From Cymbomonas tetramitiformis (taxonomy: Eukaryota; Chlorophyta; Pyramimonadophyceae; Pyramimonadales; Pyramimonadaceae), in the NCBI GenBank assembly GCA_001247695.2, contig LGRX02035293.1, positions 20,002 to 84,001 of the forward strand: a stretch of DNA of 64,000 nucleotides. The letters run 5' to 3'. Positions 21,620-34,099 of this stretch are shown here, piece by piece. How positions within the stretch are numbered: position 1 is the first letter of the stretch; each line of letters starts with the position of its first letter. The position numbers were made by a program, and so were the translations under genes. Below the pieces are notes generated by a model. The model had not been told where the DNA came from and did no database searches. It saw only the letters and a program-made list of their open reading frames with translations.

Positions 21620-24480
21620 ATCAAAATACGTTCACAACGACAACTGATTATGGATTTTAGATTTATCGAGTAGTAAAAGCGATGCAAAGCCTACGTTAGC
21701 AAGCTAGCGTCATTGAATATTAGTAATAACACTGCTCAACGAACGCTATTGATACCATTTTACGACGAAGAGCACAATGATCACGCCAATGTTGAGCAGC
21801 TACACGCACGCACCTCGGACAGATGATAAACAAACCCGGTTCTTCTTCGGCCAACCATATCGTAATAAAACCCAATGGAATATACAGTACCTTGCTCCAC
21901 GGCCTAGTCTAAAACAGAAGGATTAATAACTGATTCGCATAACGATGATCTTGCAATAATTACCACATACCACAATGCACAAACATGCCACCTTCTGTCG
22001 AACATGATTGAATATGCAAATAAAATCTCATCCACATCCCGCCTGCATACCTAGCTAATAAATATATCTCACTCGCAAATAACCTACACACATTTTTGTG
22101 AAATTGGATAAACACGTCAATATTGTTGATAGTGCAGGCGCAACTCGATTTTATCAATAACAGCAACGATGGTCGGTATATCTCTTGGCTTGAAGTAATG
22201 TTGAAAAACATTCGATGTTCGCATATGTATTCCAGTAAAACTAATGGGTACACTGATCTCCCTAAGTAGTTGTACAATATTCTAACCGCGTTTTTATTGT
22301 CCCGTACATTATAAAGTTGGCGTCTCTTTCAACACACACAAATCATCGCCCGATAATAATACACGCCATGTCAACGCCCAAAACGCGATCATGCCATTGC
22401 GCACCACCCATCAAACGTCCGCGACACCGCACATCGAAAAATATTATCGGCATTTCTGCGTCCAGTCCAGCGGTGAATATACTCTGTTGACGACTGACGC
22501 CTGGCGCATCGTGGCCGACGCCTGCTCAGGCATGACGCCCGCATAGCGCCTCGCCTGTCGGGTCCAAGTATCCAGCCTGAATATCATCCCTCGTCTACGA
22601 ACAATCGCCTGCCACTCTGATCATCTGAACTCTGAGTAACAAGTATTGTAGTTGAGTAGTGTGTACACATACCCACAGGTTTCATATTTATTACTGCATC
22701 ATTCATTATAATTGTATCACCACGACTTATATTATAAAAACATCTAATCACATGTACATCTTTGACAACGACGACCACGCCACGTCCACGTCCAGTCGTC
22801 CACGTCCACGACCGACCGCGACGAACGAAGACCGATATCAACCGACGACCGCAACCTTACCGCAACCTACGACCGAAGACCCAGAACGGCCGAAGCGATC
22901 ACAATCGGGGTCGGAACATCTAAATTTAGGGGGGGAAACGCCTATAAAAACGACCAAGACCGATCACACCGACCAGAGCTACCAGAACGACCAGAACGCC
23001 CAGACAAGTCAGAATATCCACAATAAAAGTGGCCACAACAACCGCAGCGGCCGCATATCGACGAAATTCGGCCGAAGGACAAGAACAGGCAGCCAGAATG
23101 GCGAAACGAGACTGGTCAGAAGAACACCGGAAATGAAACCTTCACAACAGCCAGAATGACGGTAACGGCCAGAGCGATCAGAACGCCCATAAAAGTCGGA
23201 ACGACCATATCAGCCAAAGCAACCAGAACGACCAGAGCGGCCAGAGCAGCCGAAGCGATCACCACCAGAGTGGGAAATCCAAAACAAAAAAAACGCCCAA
23301 AACGACTACCACTCACAGACGAGTCAGGTCATGCCCAACGCCCAGAACACATATAACGACCACAGCAACCATAGTGGCATACCATACGTCAGAGCGATCA
23401 ACACACTAAAAACGCCTAGGAAAGCAACCAATAACGAAATATAATCTAAGCCCCGCCCCATTGACAAATTTAATATACGACGAAATCCGCGCGATTATAT
23501 ACCGCCCCAACCAGCCGTAAAGTATAACTCGTATCGACAAACCTCCTGTCCCACTAGCGTATATATATATATATCTTCCACATATCGCCTCGCCTCGCGT
23601 CTATACAAGCTACAAAAGTCCCCTTTTCAAAACCAGCACCTCTCTAACACGAAATGTCACTCTACAAAAACCGGCTTCTGACACCCCTTCATATATATTC
23701 TGCACATATATATATATGGTTGTTACAAGTGTATTCGAAGCTACCGGAGTGCCCGGTACATATCCACTGATCGTACTGGTATAAACGAAACCCCGAGTTA
23801 CAGAACGATTTGCATTTTCGATTGTAATTGACTCTGCATAATGCTCCCGATTATGAACTCATTGCTCGATTGATTTAAAATCGGACATATACTACTCCCC
23901 CAATCGAGCGCTGACATATGTCGTACTAATCTGTCAAATATTGCCCATAACTTTATTTAATTACACGCTGGCTTGCTACAAAGCGACTGGCATGCACCAA
24001 GCTAATCATAACTTTACCAAGGCATTATGCTGCCATACCATTGTCGAGAAAATCGGCATTGTCCTTGTGCAGTTGTCCTTCCTTTCGTTTTTGGGATTTA
24101 ATAACAAATAAGCGCGTTTCAATCTAATTGATCATATACTAACTCTTATTACGGCAAAACTCTGTTCGATCTACACTTCGGATACATCATCATGTGAGCG
24201 TTGTATGTTCATATTCTTTGTCGTTAATTTAGAAGGTTTGTTATAAATAAAATGCCTGGACTAGACGTATAAAAAACACAGAGTCGTTCTAACATTTCAA
24301 CATGCGATTCTTCGTGAAAGTAAACCACATTTCATTCATTGTATAAGCAATATCTCGCAGCTATACCTATCACGCAGATAACTAATACTCAAATTACTTA
24401 CATACATGTTACCGCACTCTTGTCACTAGCATATTCCCAAGCTCAGCTACCCAGTTGCATCTTCCACGTAAGCTGGTTAG
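21620..24480. other. gene-free stretch with GACCAGAACG-type low complexity
   Basis: Around 22770-23400 the text is dominated by variants of CGACCAGAACG, which keeps several frames open without a recognisable product. The rest is AT-rich with TA runs near 23560 and 23700. No gene is supported. Confidence 0.55.
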
Positions 24481-26000
24481 TTATTCAGCTATAGTTACAG
24501 GGGGGGACGAGACGTCGTCACCGTGGATGCAAGTGCGTGCAAGGATCCGGGAACTAGTGTGCGCCAGGAGCTCGCCGCATTCCCAGAATGAAAATGCAAG
24601 TGGAACAACATAATCAACACAACCAGGGAACCGATATGTAAAAAAAGTCCGAGTGCTACCGCCCACCCGCAGCATTCTGGCACCTGTGGACAGCCAGCCG
24701 GCCGCCAAGGAAACCACAATGAACTTCGTCATACGTTACATGTTCAACGAATCTAATTCCAGCACGCAAAAAATCAAATCGATCGATTGTGATTCATATT
24801 GGCTCACAAAATATGTGATCCTCATCTGACAATCAATGTCACTATCATTTAATGGACATGCCGCTCAGGCAGTTTCCGTCATCACCGAAGGGACGGCCCC
24901 ATGGATGGCGCCGTTTGTGGGTGGCGCCACTCTCCTACGACGCTTTCTATGTTCGACAAAATGCAGTCAAAGAAGTTATCCAATCCGAAAATACAAACAC
25001 TTATACCATCCACAAATTTTTATTTTTTCGACCTGGGGTTTTGCATGCCCATTTTCTTGTGCATTGGTCATATCTCATCATCAAATTAACATCATCTGCT
25101 TTCTGAGAAAACGTTAAATTTCCCCGCACACATAATGTTATCAACATCTCCAAAACGATGTAACCTCCCCTTGGGCCCATCTTAAAATAAGGTACATATA
25201 ACTGATGGTATGGACATATCGGAAAGTTTGTAAGGTGCATAGTGCTATCCCATGTGAACGTCAATGGCTGATTACCCCCAGATTGAAACAACCTAAGGAA
25301 AAATCGAGGTCTGCATGATCCAGACTTCGGGCCACTTCTTTGCAATTCAAATAACAATGAATGCGATGTCATTAGTTTCACGCGCGGCTACAACAAGATC
25401 AACGTACTTCACTCTCAAACTATGACATTGTAAAGACGCCACACAGTATGATGCGCAGTGCTGGCTCTTTTTCGTGGAACCCTGTGGGAAGTGTGTCCAT
25501 TATGTCTATCGCCACTTTCTGTTCCCAAGCTGATGCCGTGGATGGGCATGAGCAATATGTCAGGACATCTGACGATGCATCACCTGACATGAAACTCAAA
25601 CCCCAGCCCCACACTGATCAGCCCCAAACTGCACCCTTGATATAATTCCGAAGCCCAGATGACGGGAAGGACAGCACCGATGCTGACACATCTATAAGCA
25701 TCTGTATTCTGCCAGAGTGCAAAGAGGCAGGATCCCCTTATGCATCTGTCATGGAGGGCCATTGTGCGCTGCTGCAGTCGCAAACCAGAATATCCAAATT
25801 CCACAGTACATATGGAGAATCCGTCCCGCAGGCTCACAGCGTGGTGGATTCAGTGGCTTAAAGATGCTCGAATCGCGTATGAGTCAGATGCCGCCTATCA
25901 GATCCCAGCTTTCAAATGGTTCGGGACGACGCAGCGGCGTCCTCAGTTGAGTGCCATCAGCATACTTGTGAATTAGCTGTGCAAGACAACCGGGCAAACC
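24481..26000. other. stretch with only short unassigned open frames
   Basis: Short frames at 24852-25106 (+), 25001-25381 (-), 25448-25645 (+) and 25740-25976 (+) look compositionally protein-like but match nothing I recognise and show no convincing splice joins. They may be remnants of a decayed element. Confidence 0.4.
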
Positions 26001-26015
26001 ATGGTTTCCCAGGAA

Positions 26016-26351
26016 GCTGCCCTACATTACAAATGCAAGGCAGCCGTAGCACCTTTCCGAGAAGCCGGCCTACATTATAAATACGAGGTCAACGTGACGC
26101 CCTTCCAGGGAGCTGCCCTACATTACAAATGCAAGGCAGCCGTAGCACCTTTCCGGGAAGCCGGCCTACATTATAAGTACGAGGTCAACGTGACGCCCTT
26201 CCAGGGAGCTGCCCTACATTCCAAATGCAAGGCAGCCGTAGCACCTTTCCGGGAAGCCGGCCTACATTATAAGTACGAGGTCAACGTGACGCCCTTCCAG
26301 GGAGCTGCCCTACATTACAAATGCAAGGCAGCCGTAGCACCTTTCCGTGAA
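26016..26351. repeat. 96-bp tandem repeat, 3.5 copies, in an open frame
   Basis: Units start at 26016, 26112, 26208 and 26304 with GCTGCCCTACATTACAAATG. Each unit is itself two diverged 48-bp halves, reading AALHYKCKAAVAPFRE and AGLHYKYEVNVTPFQG in the frame 26001-26411. Because 96 is a multiple of three the 136-codon frame stays open; whether it is translated is unknown. Confidence 0.85.
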
Positions 26352-26526
26352 GATAACGAAGGGACCCATGCATGTTGCAACAGACCTTGCTGCAAAGCCG
26401 ATGTTCTCTAGCTCACGGCAATCGCGAGGTACACCAAAATGGAGCCAGCTGCACAGTCCACACCGCACATGTCCTCCATGCGTCCTCGCCTCCCCGCTGT
26501 GCCCCCCATCATGCACACCAGAGTGC

Positions 26527-28999
26527 TTACACAGCCTCCCCCTCTGCTGCGGGGTACAAGCAACCTGCACCCTCCACAATCCCTCCTGGCGACGCCTTTC
26601 CCCCGCCCACCTCTGTCTCGAGCCCTGCCTCCGCCTCCCGCCGCAAGCCGCGCACGTCCTGAAGCAGGGAAGGCCTGTCGGGCAACCCCAATTCGAGCGC
26701 TGCGACCGCCTCCCTCAATGCGCGACATGCCACCTGCCGCGCCGCCACCGCAACGGCACCATCCCGCCGGCCCGAGGTTCCCGCCACTTCCAAGGAAGCG
26801 CGGCCAAGATCCACCAGCAGCATCGCCACGTCGAACGAATCGACCCCAGGCCCGTACCCTACAACTGGCTGCAGACACCGCCGCGCTGCCACGAGCTCCG
26901 CAAGCAGCTCTGTGGCACCGGCCCACGCTCCGGTGGCTAAGGCGGCGCGCGCTGCTAAGTCCAGCGCCTCGAGCGTCCCGAGGTGCGCGGCGTGCAGGCC
27001 TCCAACCCCGCGCCGCAGCTCCAAGGACTGCCGCAGCAGGGGCAGAGCCTGCGCCGGCCTCTGATCTCGATAGTGCTGCGCCCCCTTCTCGAAGGCGTCG
27101 TCTGCAGCGCCGAGCACCGCCTGCTGAGCCGCCGAGATTGCGCCACGCAACTCGCCACATGCTGCACATACCAGGCGCGCCCCGGCCGTGTGCGAGGAGA
27201 ACCCCTCTAGGGGGCGCCACTCCCCGATTGAGCCATCGCAGGCGGGGCCTGGGCAAGCGAGCCCCACCAGCCCTTGCTCCAGCGGGCGGCATACCCCCTC
27301 CGGGGAGCAGCGCTCGCAGGCACAGGCGAAGCCGAAGTCCTCCAACAGGGCCAGCTGGCGCTCTGGGCGCGCTGCGAGCGGGTCGATGTAGCAAATGGTG
27401 AGCTCCTCCCCAGGCGCCACGTGGCGGATGGTGCGCACGCTTGCCGCGCAGCCTATGCCGGGGTCAGGTCGGAAAGACACGACGCAGGAGGCAGCGCAGG
27501 AGTGGTTGAAGGCGGCAGTGCGCGGGAACAGCGCGAGCCCGAGGGAGCCCTCCTCGGTGCCCACGGCGAGGGCGTGCGTCTCCAGCAGACAGATGAGCTC
27601 GGCCAGCGTGTCGAGAGCTTCCACCTCGCGAAGCTTGTGAGAGATCGGCATCAGAGCCTGCACTGCCTCCGCATCCTGCCAGGCGCCAGGCGCGGGCGGT
27701 GTCACACAAAGATGAACAGACAGAAGGCGAGACGAGGCAAAGCAGAGTGACAGAAGGCAGAGTGTGCACGGAGCAGACAAACTAGCAGCAGCCTCTGAGA
27801 GGTCGCTCAACAAACTGAGACGGTCACGTGGCAGCCGCTGAGAGGTCGCTCAACAAACTGAGGCGGACACGTGAGGCATGGCTCAACAGCCTGAGGCGCA
27901 CAGTAGTGAATTGGTCCGTGGATCTACATCGCGAAGGTGAGCACAACCAGGGCATCCTGAATCACCGCAAAATTTGCAGCATATACCACACGTCCGGCTG
28001 ATTGCGAGACCCAGAGCTTCTAGGAACAACACAAGAGGTTCAGCAAAAACCGGCGTGGAAAAATATGTTTGGAAGCAGCAAAGACCTCGGGGGTGAGTTG
28101 CGTTGCGATGACCAAGTGGCTGGCAGGGGCCGAGAACCTGTGCGTCAGGTAGCAACGCAAGATGCGCAGCGAAGACCACGTGTCTGGCAAGGGCCGACAA
28201 GCTCGGTGTGGGGTCCCCAAGATGTGCTGCGTAAAGCATGAGTAAGGAGGCCCTGAGCGTGTGTTATGTGCAGCGGGTCGAATATGAATGGCTGGGCTAG
28301 AGTCCTTAGGTGTGCGGCGACAACCCAGAATTTGCACCGGAGTCCAAGTTTCTGGTAGGGGAATAGTCCCTGAGCGTAGGGTAGCAACCTAGAATCAGGA
28401 TTAGCAACCCTAAGTGCGAAGCGAGTACCCTCGACTCTGAATGGAAATATTAAAAGCGCAGAGAGGGTTGTACGCACTTTTTGAAGCCGCCGCTGCTCAG
28501 CCCTCGAGATCTGGAAATACCGGCTTTTAAGAGCAACACCCCCGGGCTGTCCAAGCTCACTCGTCAGCTGGCCGACTGAGAGAGACTCGCGATGATCGCC
28601 TTTCTCACAGGCCCAAATGAAGCGAGCGGCCAGACGTACTGCGTTCCTCGCTCCAGCCTCGGGGAGAGCACGGCACTCTTTTGAATGTGTCCTCGCATCA
28701 GCATCTTTGCAAGCGTCGGAGCAGTAGGCGATCCTTCGGCACCCTGCACAACAGCTTGCGGAGTTGCCGCTTGCAGATCGCCCGAGTTCTCGCTGGGGCA
28801 GGTGACGCGGGGCGAGGCACCAGCCGCAGGACGCCAAGTCCACCCGGCGCGTCGCAGTCACAGCGACGAGAGGAAAACGCTCCTCATGAACCAGATCTCC
28901 CGGAATAAGCGCGCGTTGCGCAAACACCCCAATCCCCTTCCCTGGACTATCTCCAAGAACGATGACGTCCGCACGATTCAATTGAAGATGAGGATCCAT
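26527..28999 (-). CDS. SMYD-type MYND-SET protein lysine methyltransferase
   Basis: Exon 1 is 28478-28999 and exon 2 is 26527-27675; the 802-bp intron has GTGCGT...GGCAG borders and phase 0, giving 556 residues. The enzyme family transfers methyl groups from S-adenosylmethionine to lysines of histones or other proteins. An N-terminal SET segment (KGIGVFAQRALIPGD, residues 21-35) is split by a MYND zinc finger, C58-x2-C61...C84-x2-C87...YC93...C97...H105...C109. Exon 2 holds the SET core: NHSC at 231-234, GEELTICY ending at Tyr270, and the post-SET cysteines C292, C294 and C297. The C-terminal 250 residues are alanine- and leucine-rich helical repeats like the SMYD TPR-like lobe. Length and order match the family. 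The opposite strand also shows long open frames because of high GC, but without domains. This looks like an intact host gene. Confidence 0.9.
27840..28460. repeat. degenerate repeats inside the SMYD intron
   Basis: GCCGCTGAGAGGTCGCTCAACAAACTGAG-type text is duplicated at 27790-27860, and variants of CTTG/CTGGCAGGGGCCGA...GTGCG recur through 28080-28420. Purely intronic. Confidence 0.55.
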
Positions 29000-29780
29000 A
29001 CGGATCTATGCTGCGTTGTTGTGACGTCAAGTGAATGGAAAAGAACCGGAATGTAGGTATTGCCTTCACGCTTAACCGTCCGAACTGAAGACGAGCTGTC
29101 CCCGCTGTCCGCTTTCTATTGCTCGCATACCGTTCACCGGCAGTAAACGACGCTAAAGTGTCTTTACATGCTTCGATATTCTACATACACTAGCGTGAGA
29201 AAGCCCTTCTTTTCACTAGGATCTTTTCAGACGGGACTCCTGACGAGTACAACTTCGCTAAACTACTAGAGGTAGATGTCCCTAAAATAAGACAGCATTT
29301 TCAATTTACTATAAAATTTGCTATATATCGAATCGAGGTCGGATTTTTTTTGGCCGTCTCAAAAACTCCTTCTCAAGACCGCGACCGCCCTAGAGTCAGT
29401 GTGTGCTGTAGTATGACGTGATATTACGTAATTGATGCCCCTCACTATTGAGCTTGCGGGCAAAAGAAGACACTTATGGAGGGTCCAAACCCTACATCTT
29501 AGAGGGCTAGAAGTGTTGAAACAAGGCGATACAAGTTATACAGTGACATAGGTGAACAATATATATCCAATATAACACTTATGCACTAGTATTGAAGCAA
29601 AATAGTTGATATAATTATACACCCAATATCGGAGCCAAAATATACCCTCCCAGGTCACTTTCTAGAAAAATATCATAGGGTTTCAGCGTGCAAACGAGTG
29701 TGTGCTCGTGATAAGTTACACAGGTGAGTTGGAGGCCAAGCTATTGTTGTTGCAAACCTATCACTTACAAAAATACTATG
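29000..29780. other. gene-free spacer
   Basis: Upstream of the SMYD gene; probably carries its promoter. AT-rich from 29160, nothing else recognised. Confidence 0.5.
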
Positions 29781-29781
29781 C

Positions 29782-30195
29782 TTAAGTATTGCTAATATCA
29801 CCTAGGACACCCGTTGGTGTTTCCACATTCTGAGATGCCAAACGAGCAACTTTCCTTACTGTAGTTGCCGCATCTTTCTCCTGCTTAGCCTGCTCCCTTT
29901 CTCGCTTCCTACATTGCACCTCCGCAGCTTTTCGGGCTTTTTCAATCGCTTGCTGAACTGCCCTTCTCTCAGCCACGGCCGCTCTTTCAATTTTCTGGAT
30001 CTCCTTTTCCGTTGCAACGTAAATCTGGTTCATCTCGGCCTCCCACCGAGCTTCTTTTTGCTCCTCTTGCCTCTCCGCCGCCTCCTTTTCCCTCGCCACC
30101 TTATTTATTTCAGCCTCCGCACCTCGAAATATCTCGGCCATCTCAGCCTCGAACTCTTGCTTCCTCAAACGTTCCCTCATCTTCACTGTTGTCAT
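29782..30195 (-). CDS. small coiled-coil protein, function unknown
   Basis: The 137-residue frame is almost entirely a charged coiled coil rich in Glu, Lys, Arg and Ala (EAEMAEIFRGAEAEINKVAREKE region, residues 15-105). It starts at ATG 30195 and ends at TAA 29782-29784. No domain is recognised, and the chance of such a frame in random sequence is modest, so coding is likely. It precedes a disrupted transposase gene on the same strand by about 900 bases and might belong to the same old element as an accessory protein, though no terminal repeats link them. Confidence 0.5.
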   Translation of the reverse strand: MTTVKMRERLRKQEFEAEMAEIFRGAEAEINKVAREKEAAERQEEQKEARWEAEMNQIYVATEKEIQKIERAAVAERRAVQQAIEKARKAAEVQCRKREREQAKQEKDAATTVRKVARLASQNVETPTGVLGDISNT

Positions 30196-30199
30196 GGAT

Positions 30200-31090
30200 C
30201 CCCACTCCTGCGTTATACGGCGTATTAAGAGTGTAATGAAAAGCGCGACGGATTCCTTTTCGATTCCTCAGATGCGAATTATATTTTTCATTGTTTACAA
30301 ATTCCGAACAGCCGTTCGATTAAATCAGAAGGACATCTAAACCGTTATCGAAATCGCACCGGTATCTTTCTGGAATCTGTCCGCTTCCGTTCGCGCTTCT
30401 TAAGCACTTTACACTGTGAAAACCTAGTGCAGCAGGGTAGATTAATGAAGAGATTGATAACTCTTCGCGATATATTAGAAGCGAATAATGTTTATTATAA
30501 GCTATTATGAACGCTAGGAAGCATCCCCGCACAGATTCGGTGACTGGAAGCAGATCCCGGATTCCCCGCTTCGTGTGGCGGAAGCGGGAACCGGCATCCG
30601 CAAAACGGCATTCCCTTCGGTATCCTGCCGAAGGGAACGCTAAGAAATAGTAATAACAACGACTGAAACATATTTTCAACGCTGTATGTGTGCATATGTG
30701 TTTCATTTGGTCATTTGGTTCACACGCTTCGAGCCCCGCGGCACATCCGGGATGGCGCGTGTAAGTTACTAAATACGCAAACCAACGCAGCAAGTACGTC
30801 CATATGGGCTGTTGAACAAACGTTACTTGAGGCGTTGCGAGAAACCGATGGGAACAGCTGCATTCGTACATCTCTAGAGATGATGTAAAGAAGTAGCATG
30901 CCAAATCTTTGCGAGAAATTGGATTCACGCAAATCCCCAAAGTACGATTGTGAGGACCTAAGCCCTCGACTACCTCAAACCTTCAGAATGCCCTTTCGAC
31001 AAAAAATGGTATGCTTTTTCTGCACCTGCACGTTCCGGGGCGGCTACATATAAGCAATCCCAATATTAACGCTATAAGTATTTAATCTTG
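30200..31090. other. gene-free spacer
   Basis: Short open frames only. A small imperfect hairpin (CCCTTCGG...CCGAAGGG) lies near 30607-30630. Confidence 0.5.
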
Positions 31091-31577
31091 GAATTTATCT
31101 CCATCGCGTTTTTAAATATGGTCTTAATACGCGGTACGTTAGACGCTTCTTACTCTTATTGACCTCAGGGACCGCCACATCGCTCTTCACCAAACAAAGA
31201 CCCAACTCCTCGGGGGACAACGGAGACTGCTTGGCCGCTAGCAGTTCCTTTTCCAAAAGGGCAACCTTCTCCTCCAAATATTGAATGCGTGTGACATACC
31301 AGGGCTCGTCATGAATACACTCGTAATCATGATTACTTTCATGATTAGACGTTTTTTGGTACTAATCAAGTCATGATTAGACCCGACAGGGTACTAATCA
31401 AGTCTTGATTAGACCTGACAGGGTACTAATCAAGTCTTGATTAGCCACGGCAGGGTACTAATCAAGTCTTGATTTTTTAATCATGACAAAAGTGGCAAAT
31501 TGTGGCCTCTGACGTGCGTGACAGTCGAGAGACAGTCTGACGCGACGCGATGTGGCCGTCGGTCGGGTGACTAATAT

Positions 31578-32280
31578 CTGCACACGTGGGGGGGGCACCA
31601 AGGTGGCCCCTGTTGGCCTTAGGCCCAAGCGTGCACCCCTCCTACCCGCCCTAATGCATTATAGGATGCCTTTGGGGCCGCTCGGCACCCCTAGCTTCAA
31701 CCCAAAAAATGTGCCCCGCCTACCCTCCCAGGAGGGCCTCGAGGGGCCTTGCGCCTCAGTTCTGCACACGTGGGGGGGCACCAAGGTGGCCCCTGCTGTT
31801 GGCCTTAGGCCCAAGTGTGCACCCCTCCTACCCGCCCCAATGCATTATAGGATGCCGTTGGGGCCGCTCGGCACCCCTAGCTTCAACCCAAAAAATGTGC
31901 CCCGCCTACCCTCCCAGGAGGGCCTCGAGGGGCCTTGCGCCTCAGCTCTGCACACGTGGGGGGGGCACCAAGGTGGCCCCTGCTGTTGGCCTTAGGCCCA
32001 AGTGTGCACCCCTCCTACCCGCCCCAATGCATTATAGGATGCCTTTGGGGTCGCTCGGCACCCCTAGCTTCGACCCAAAAAATGTGCCCCGCCTACCCTC
32101 CCAGGAGGAGGCTGGGCCTCGAGGGGCCTTGCGCCTCAGTTCTGCACACGTGGGGGGGGCACCAAGGTGGCCCCTGTTGGCCTTAGGCCCAAGTGTGCAC
32201 CCCTCCTACCCGCCCCAATGCATTCTAGGATGCCTTTGGGGTCGCTCGGCACCCCTAGCTGCAACCCAAAAAATGTGCCC
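31578..32280. repeat. tandem repeat of about 186 bp inside the hAT element
   Basis: Units begin CTGCACACGTGGGGGG at 31578, 31762, 31948 and 32142; the last is truncated. Period 184-194. Long open frames across it are repeat artefacts. Confidence 0.95.
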
Positions 32281-32560
32281 GTTATTACATCTCACCGCAT
32301 TATTACATCTCGCCGCATTATTACATCTCGCCGCATTATTACATCTCACAGACTGCATTATTACATCTCACCGCTTTATTACATCTCACCGCGTTATTAC
32401 ATCTCACCGCGTTATTACATCTCACCGCGTTATTACATCTCGCCGCATTATTACATCGCTCCGCATTATTACATCTCAGTGCCGCATTATTACATCTCGC
32501 CGCATTATTACATGCCTCCGCGCTTTCACACGCCTCCGCGATATCACATCGATGCCTCCG
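32280..32560. repeat. minisatellite TTATTACATCTC(A/G)CCGC
   Basis: About 14 units of 17-18 bp, degrading towards 32560. Shares its core with the array at 1790-1886. Confidence 0.9.
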
Positions 32561-33736
32561 CGCTATGCACATGCTATACACATGCCTCCAAGCAATGAGC
32601 TAAAATTTGCCCCACTCATGAGCAAAGAATGACTAAATGAACGAACGACCGAAAATATCCGAAAATCATGATTAAACTAATCAAGTCATGATTAGACCCG
32701 ACAGGGTACTAATCAAGTCTTGATTAGCCACGGCAGGGTACTAATCAAGTCATGATTAATCACAGGACCCCACTAATCAAGTGTAATCATAGTATTCATG
32801 ACGAGCCCTGTGACATACGTGCCAGACGCAGGGGTACAAACAGGCAAGGTTTCCCGTTCCACTTTGGCATCCTCTTGGTCCTTGATTGCCTCCTGCATGT
32901 TGCTCTTCACGAAAAAGGCGTCGGATGTGTTGTGCGGAAATATGCCGTGCTCGGTTATGCCAACCTGTAAGCACACTTATGTTAGGGCATCGGCAATACC
33001 GAAAACCCCGAAATGCCGAAACCTAATACTCACCTTTGCACGGATCGCTGCTTTCCACTTTTTCCACGCGGCCGGAAATACAGCGGCGAAGACGGCTTTG
33101 GTGACCGGTTTGCCCGGGTTTTTCTTGCACCAGTTGGTCACCTCCGTCTCGTGAATTACGTGCCAACTATGGAATACCCGATCTAAGAATGCATGAGCCG
33201 TCGTGGTATGGGGAGGGTAGGCAAACTCTTCGATGTCATTCTCCGCCACAAAGTCCAAAACCTGAAGCGTAAACCTAGCACTCTGACCGTCAGTTAGCCA
33301 TAATACAGGCGTATGCACGTTCTCCGCTACCAGGTCACGGTTCACCTCTTTCAACACTGCCAAGAGAGTGTTGCGATCCTGTGTGCACAAGACAACCCTA
33401 ATCGTCAACATAGGTGGCACTTCAAGATGTGGGGAAAGGGGAATACACACAACGAAGCACCTGAAAGGCGTTGGGCTGCGTCGAAACCAAAACGTCGTCG
33501 CCGTCGCCCATATCTGGAGTCTGGTTGTCGAGTACGCCCTTAGAGCCGAGGATCAGATGTGGTTTCATTGTACCACTTTCCCCCAAGCCCCACCCAAACA
33601 TCCAGAGAAATACGCTCCTTGTTGACAACCTTCTCCTTCGTAGCTCTACTTCTTAGAACTTACAACGTTACAAGCCGATGTAGCCTACTGCGATCGCCTA
33701 CCGTACGCCTACGTCTTAAAATCCGATGACAATTAC

Positions 33737-33905
33737 TGCTAGAAGTGACGCCCCGACTGTCATTCCTATAGTTAGGGTGTATGACTGTCACCGGTCCCGG
33801 AACCCTAGACCCCGAACATATAACGGGAAGACTGAGTATTCTCACCGGTTATCTATTCTGATTATCTGACTCACCGAATATACAGTCCAGCTGATATATT
33901 CAGCA
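33737..33905 (+). repeat. family B LTR 1
   Basis: Begins TGCTAGAAGTGACG (a G-to-A change from the other copies), ends GATATATTCAGCA, followed by GGTTTGGTCCCACGCAC, the candidate primer site. Its leader continues to about 34096 and resumes at 35956-36147. Confidence 0.9.
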
Positions 33906-34099
33906 GGTTTGGTCCCACGCACTCTTAATTTTACACTGCGACTTTGGCCATGATTGGCTAAACACCGACGCTTGAGATGGGGTGAGGGGCCCGCGTTAGA
34001 GAGGTTTTCGGTATGGGCGGTATGGCTCAGTTACGGACGCGCGGTTGATTGGACATGATTGGGGCGCGCGTTACGACAACTTATTTTCCGTGCAGTGTC

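Larger units (their letters stand above)
31300..32810. mobile_element. non-autonomous hAT-type element (1,511 bp)
   Basis: Perfect 19-bp terminal inverted repeats CAGGGCTCGTCATGAATAC at 31300-31318 and 32792-32810 are flanked by the 8-bp duplication TGACATAC (31292-31299, 32811-32818). Subterminal ACTAATCAAGT(C)(A/T)TGATTAG repeats lie at both ends. The inside consists of tandem repeats, not a transposase. It sits in a coding exon. Confidence 0.95.
31095..33628 (-). pseudogene. pogo-like DDE transposase gene interrupted by a hAT element
   Basis: On the minus strand, text reading SGTMKPHLILGSKG...STQPNAFQ (33628-33476) leads into a block from about 33450 to 33034. That block carries WLTDGQSARF and, 35 residues later, PPHTTTAHAFLDRVF, the second and third acidic positions of a pogo/jerky-type DDE domain. 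Intron 32965-33033 has GTGAGT...TTACAG borders and phase 0. The next exon starts VGITEHGIFPHNTSDAF and runs to GTYVT at 32811, where a 1,511-bp element interrupts it. Coding resumes at 31299 with RIQYLEEKVALLEKELL, in the same frame, and stops at 31095. The first join near 33440-33475 is not clean GT-AG in the right phase, so that end is unresolved. Catalytic domain N-terminal parts were not found. Confidence 0.7.

Noticed and set aside
22659..23356. Open frames in the GACCAGAACG-rich region as a gene.
   Set aside because: Composition is driven by a short degenerate repeat; no domain and several frames are equally open.
26408..27401. Several long plus-strand and alternative minus-strand frames opposite the SMYD second exon.
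   Set aside because: High GC makes stops rare; only the SMYD frame has conserved motifs.
31552..32632. Long open frames over the repeats of the hAT element.
   Set aside because: Period and frame follow the tandem repeats; low-complexity products without domains.
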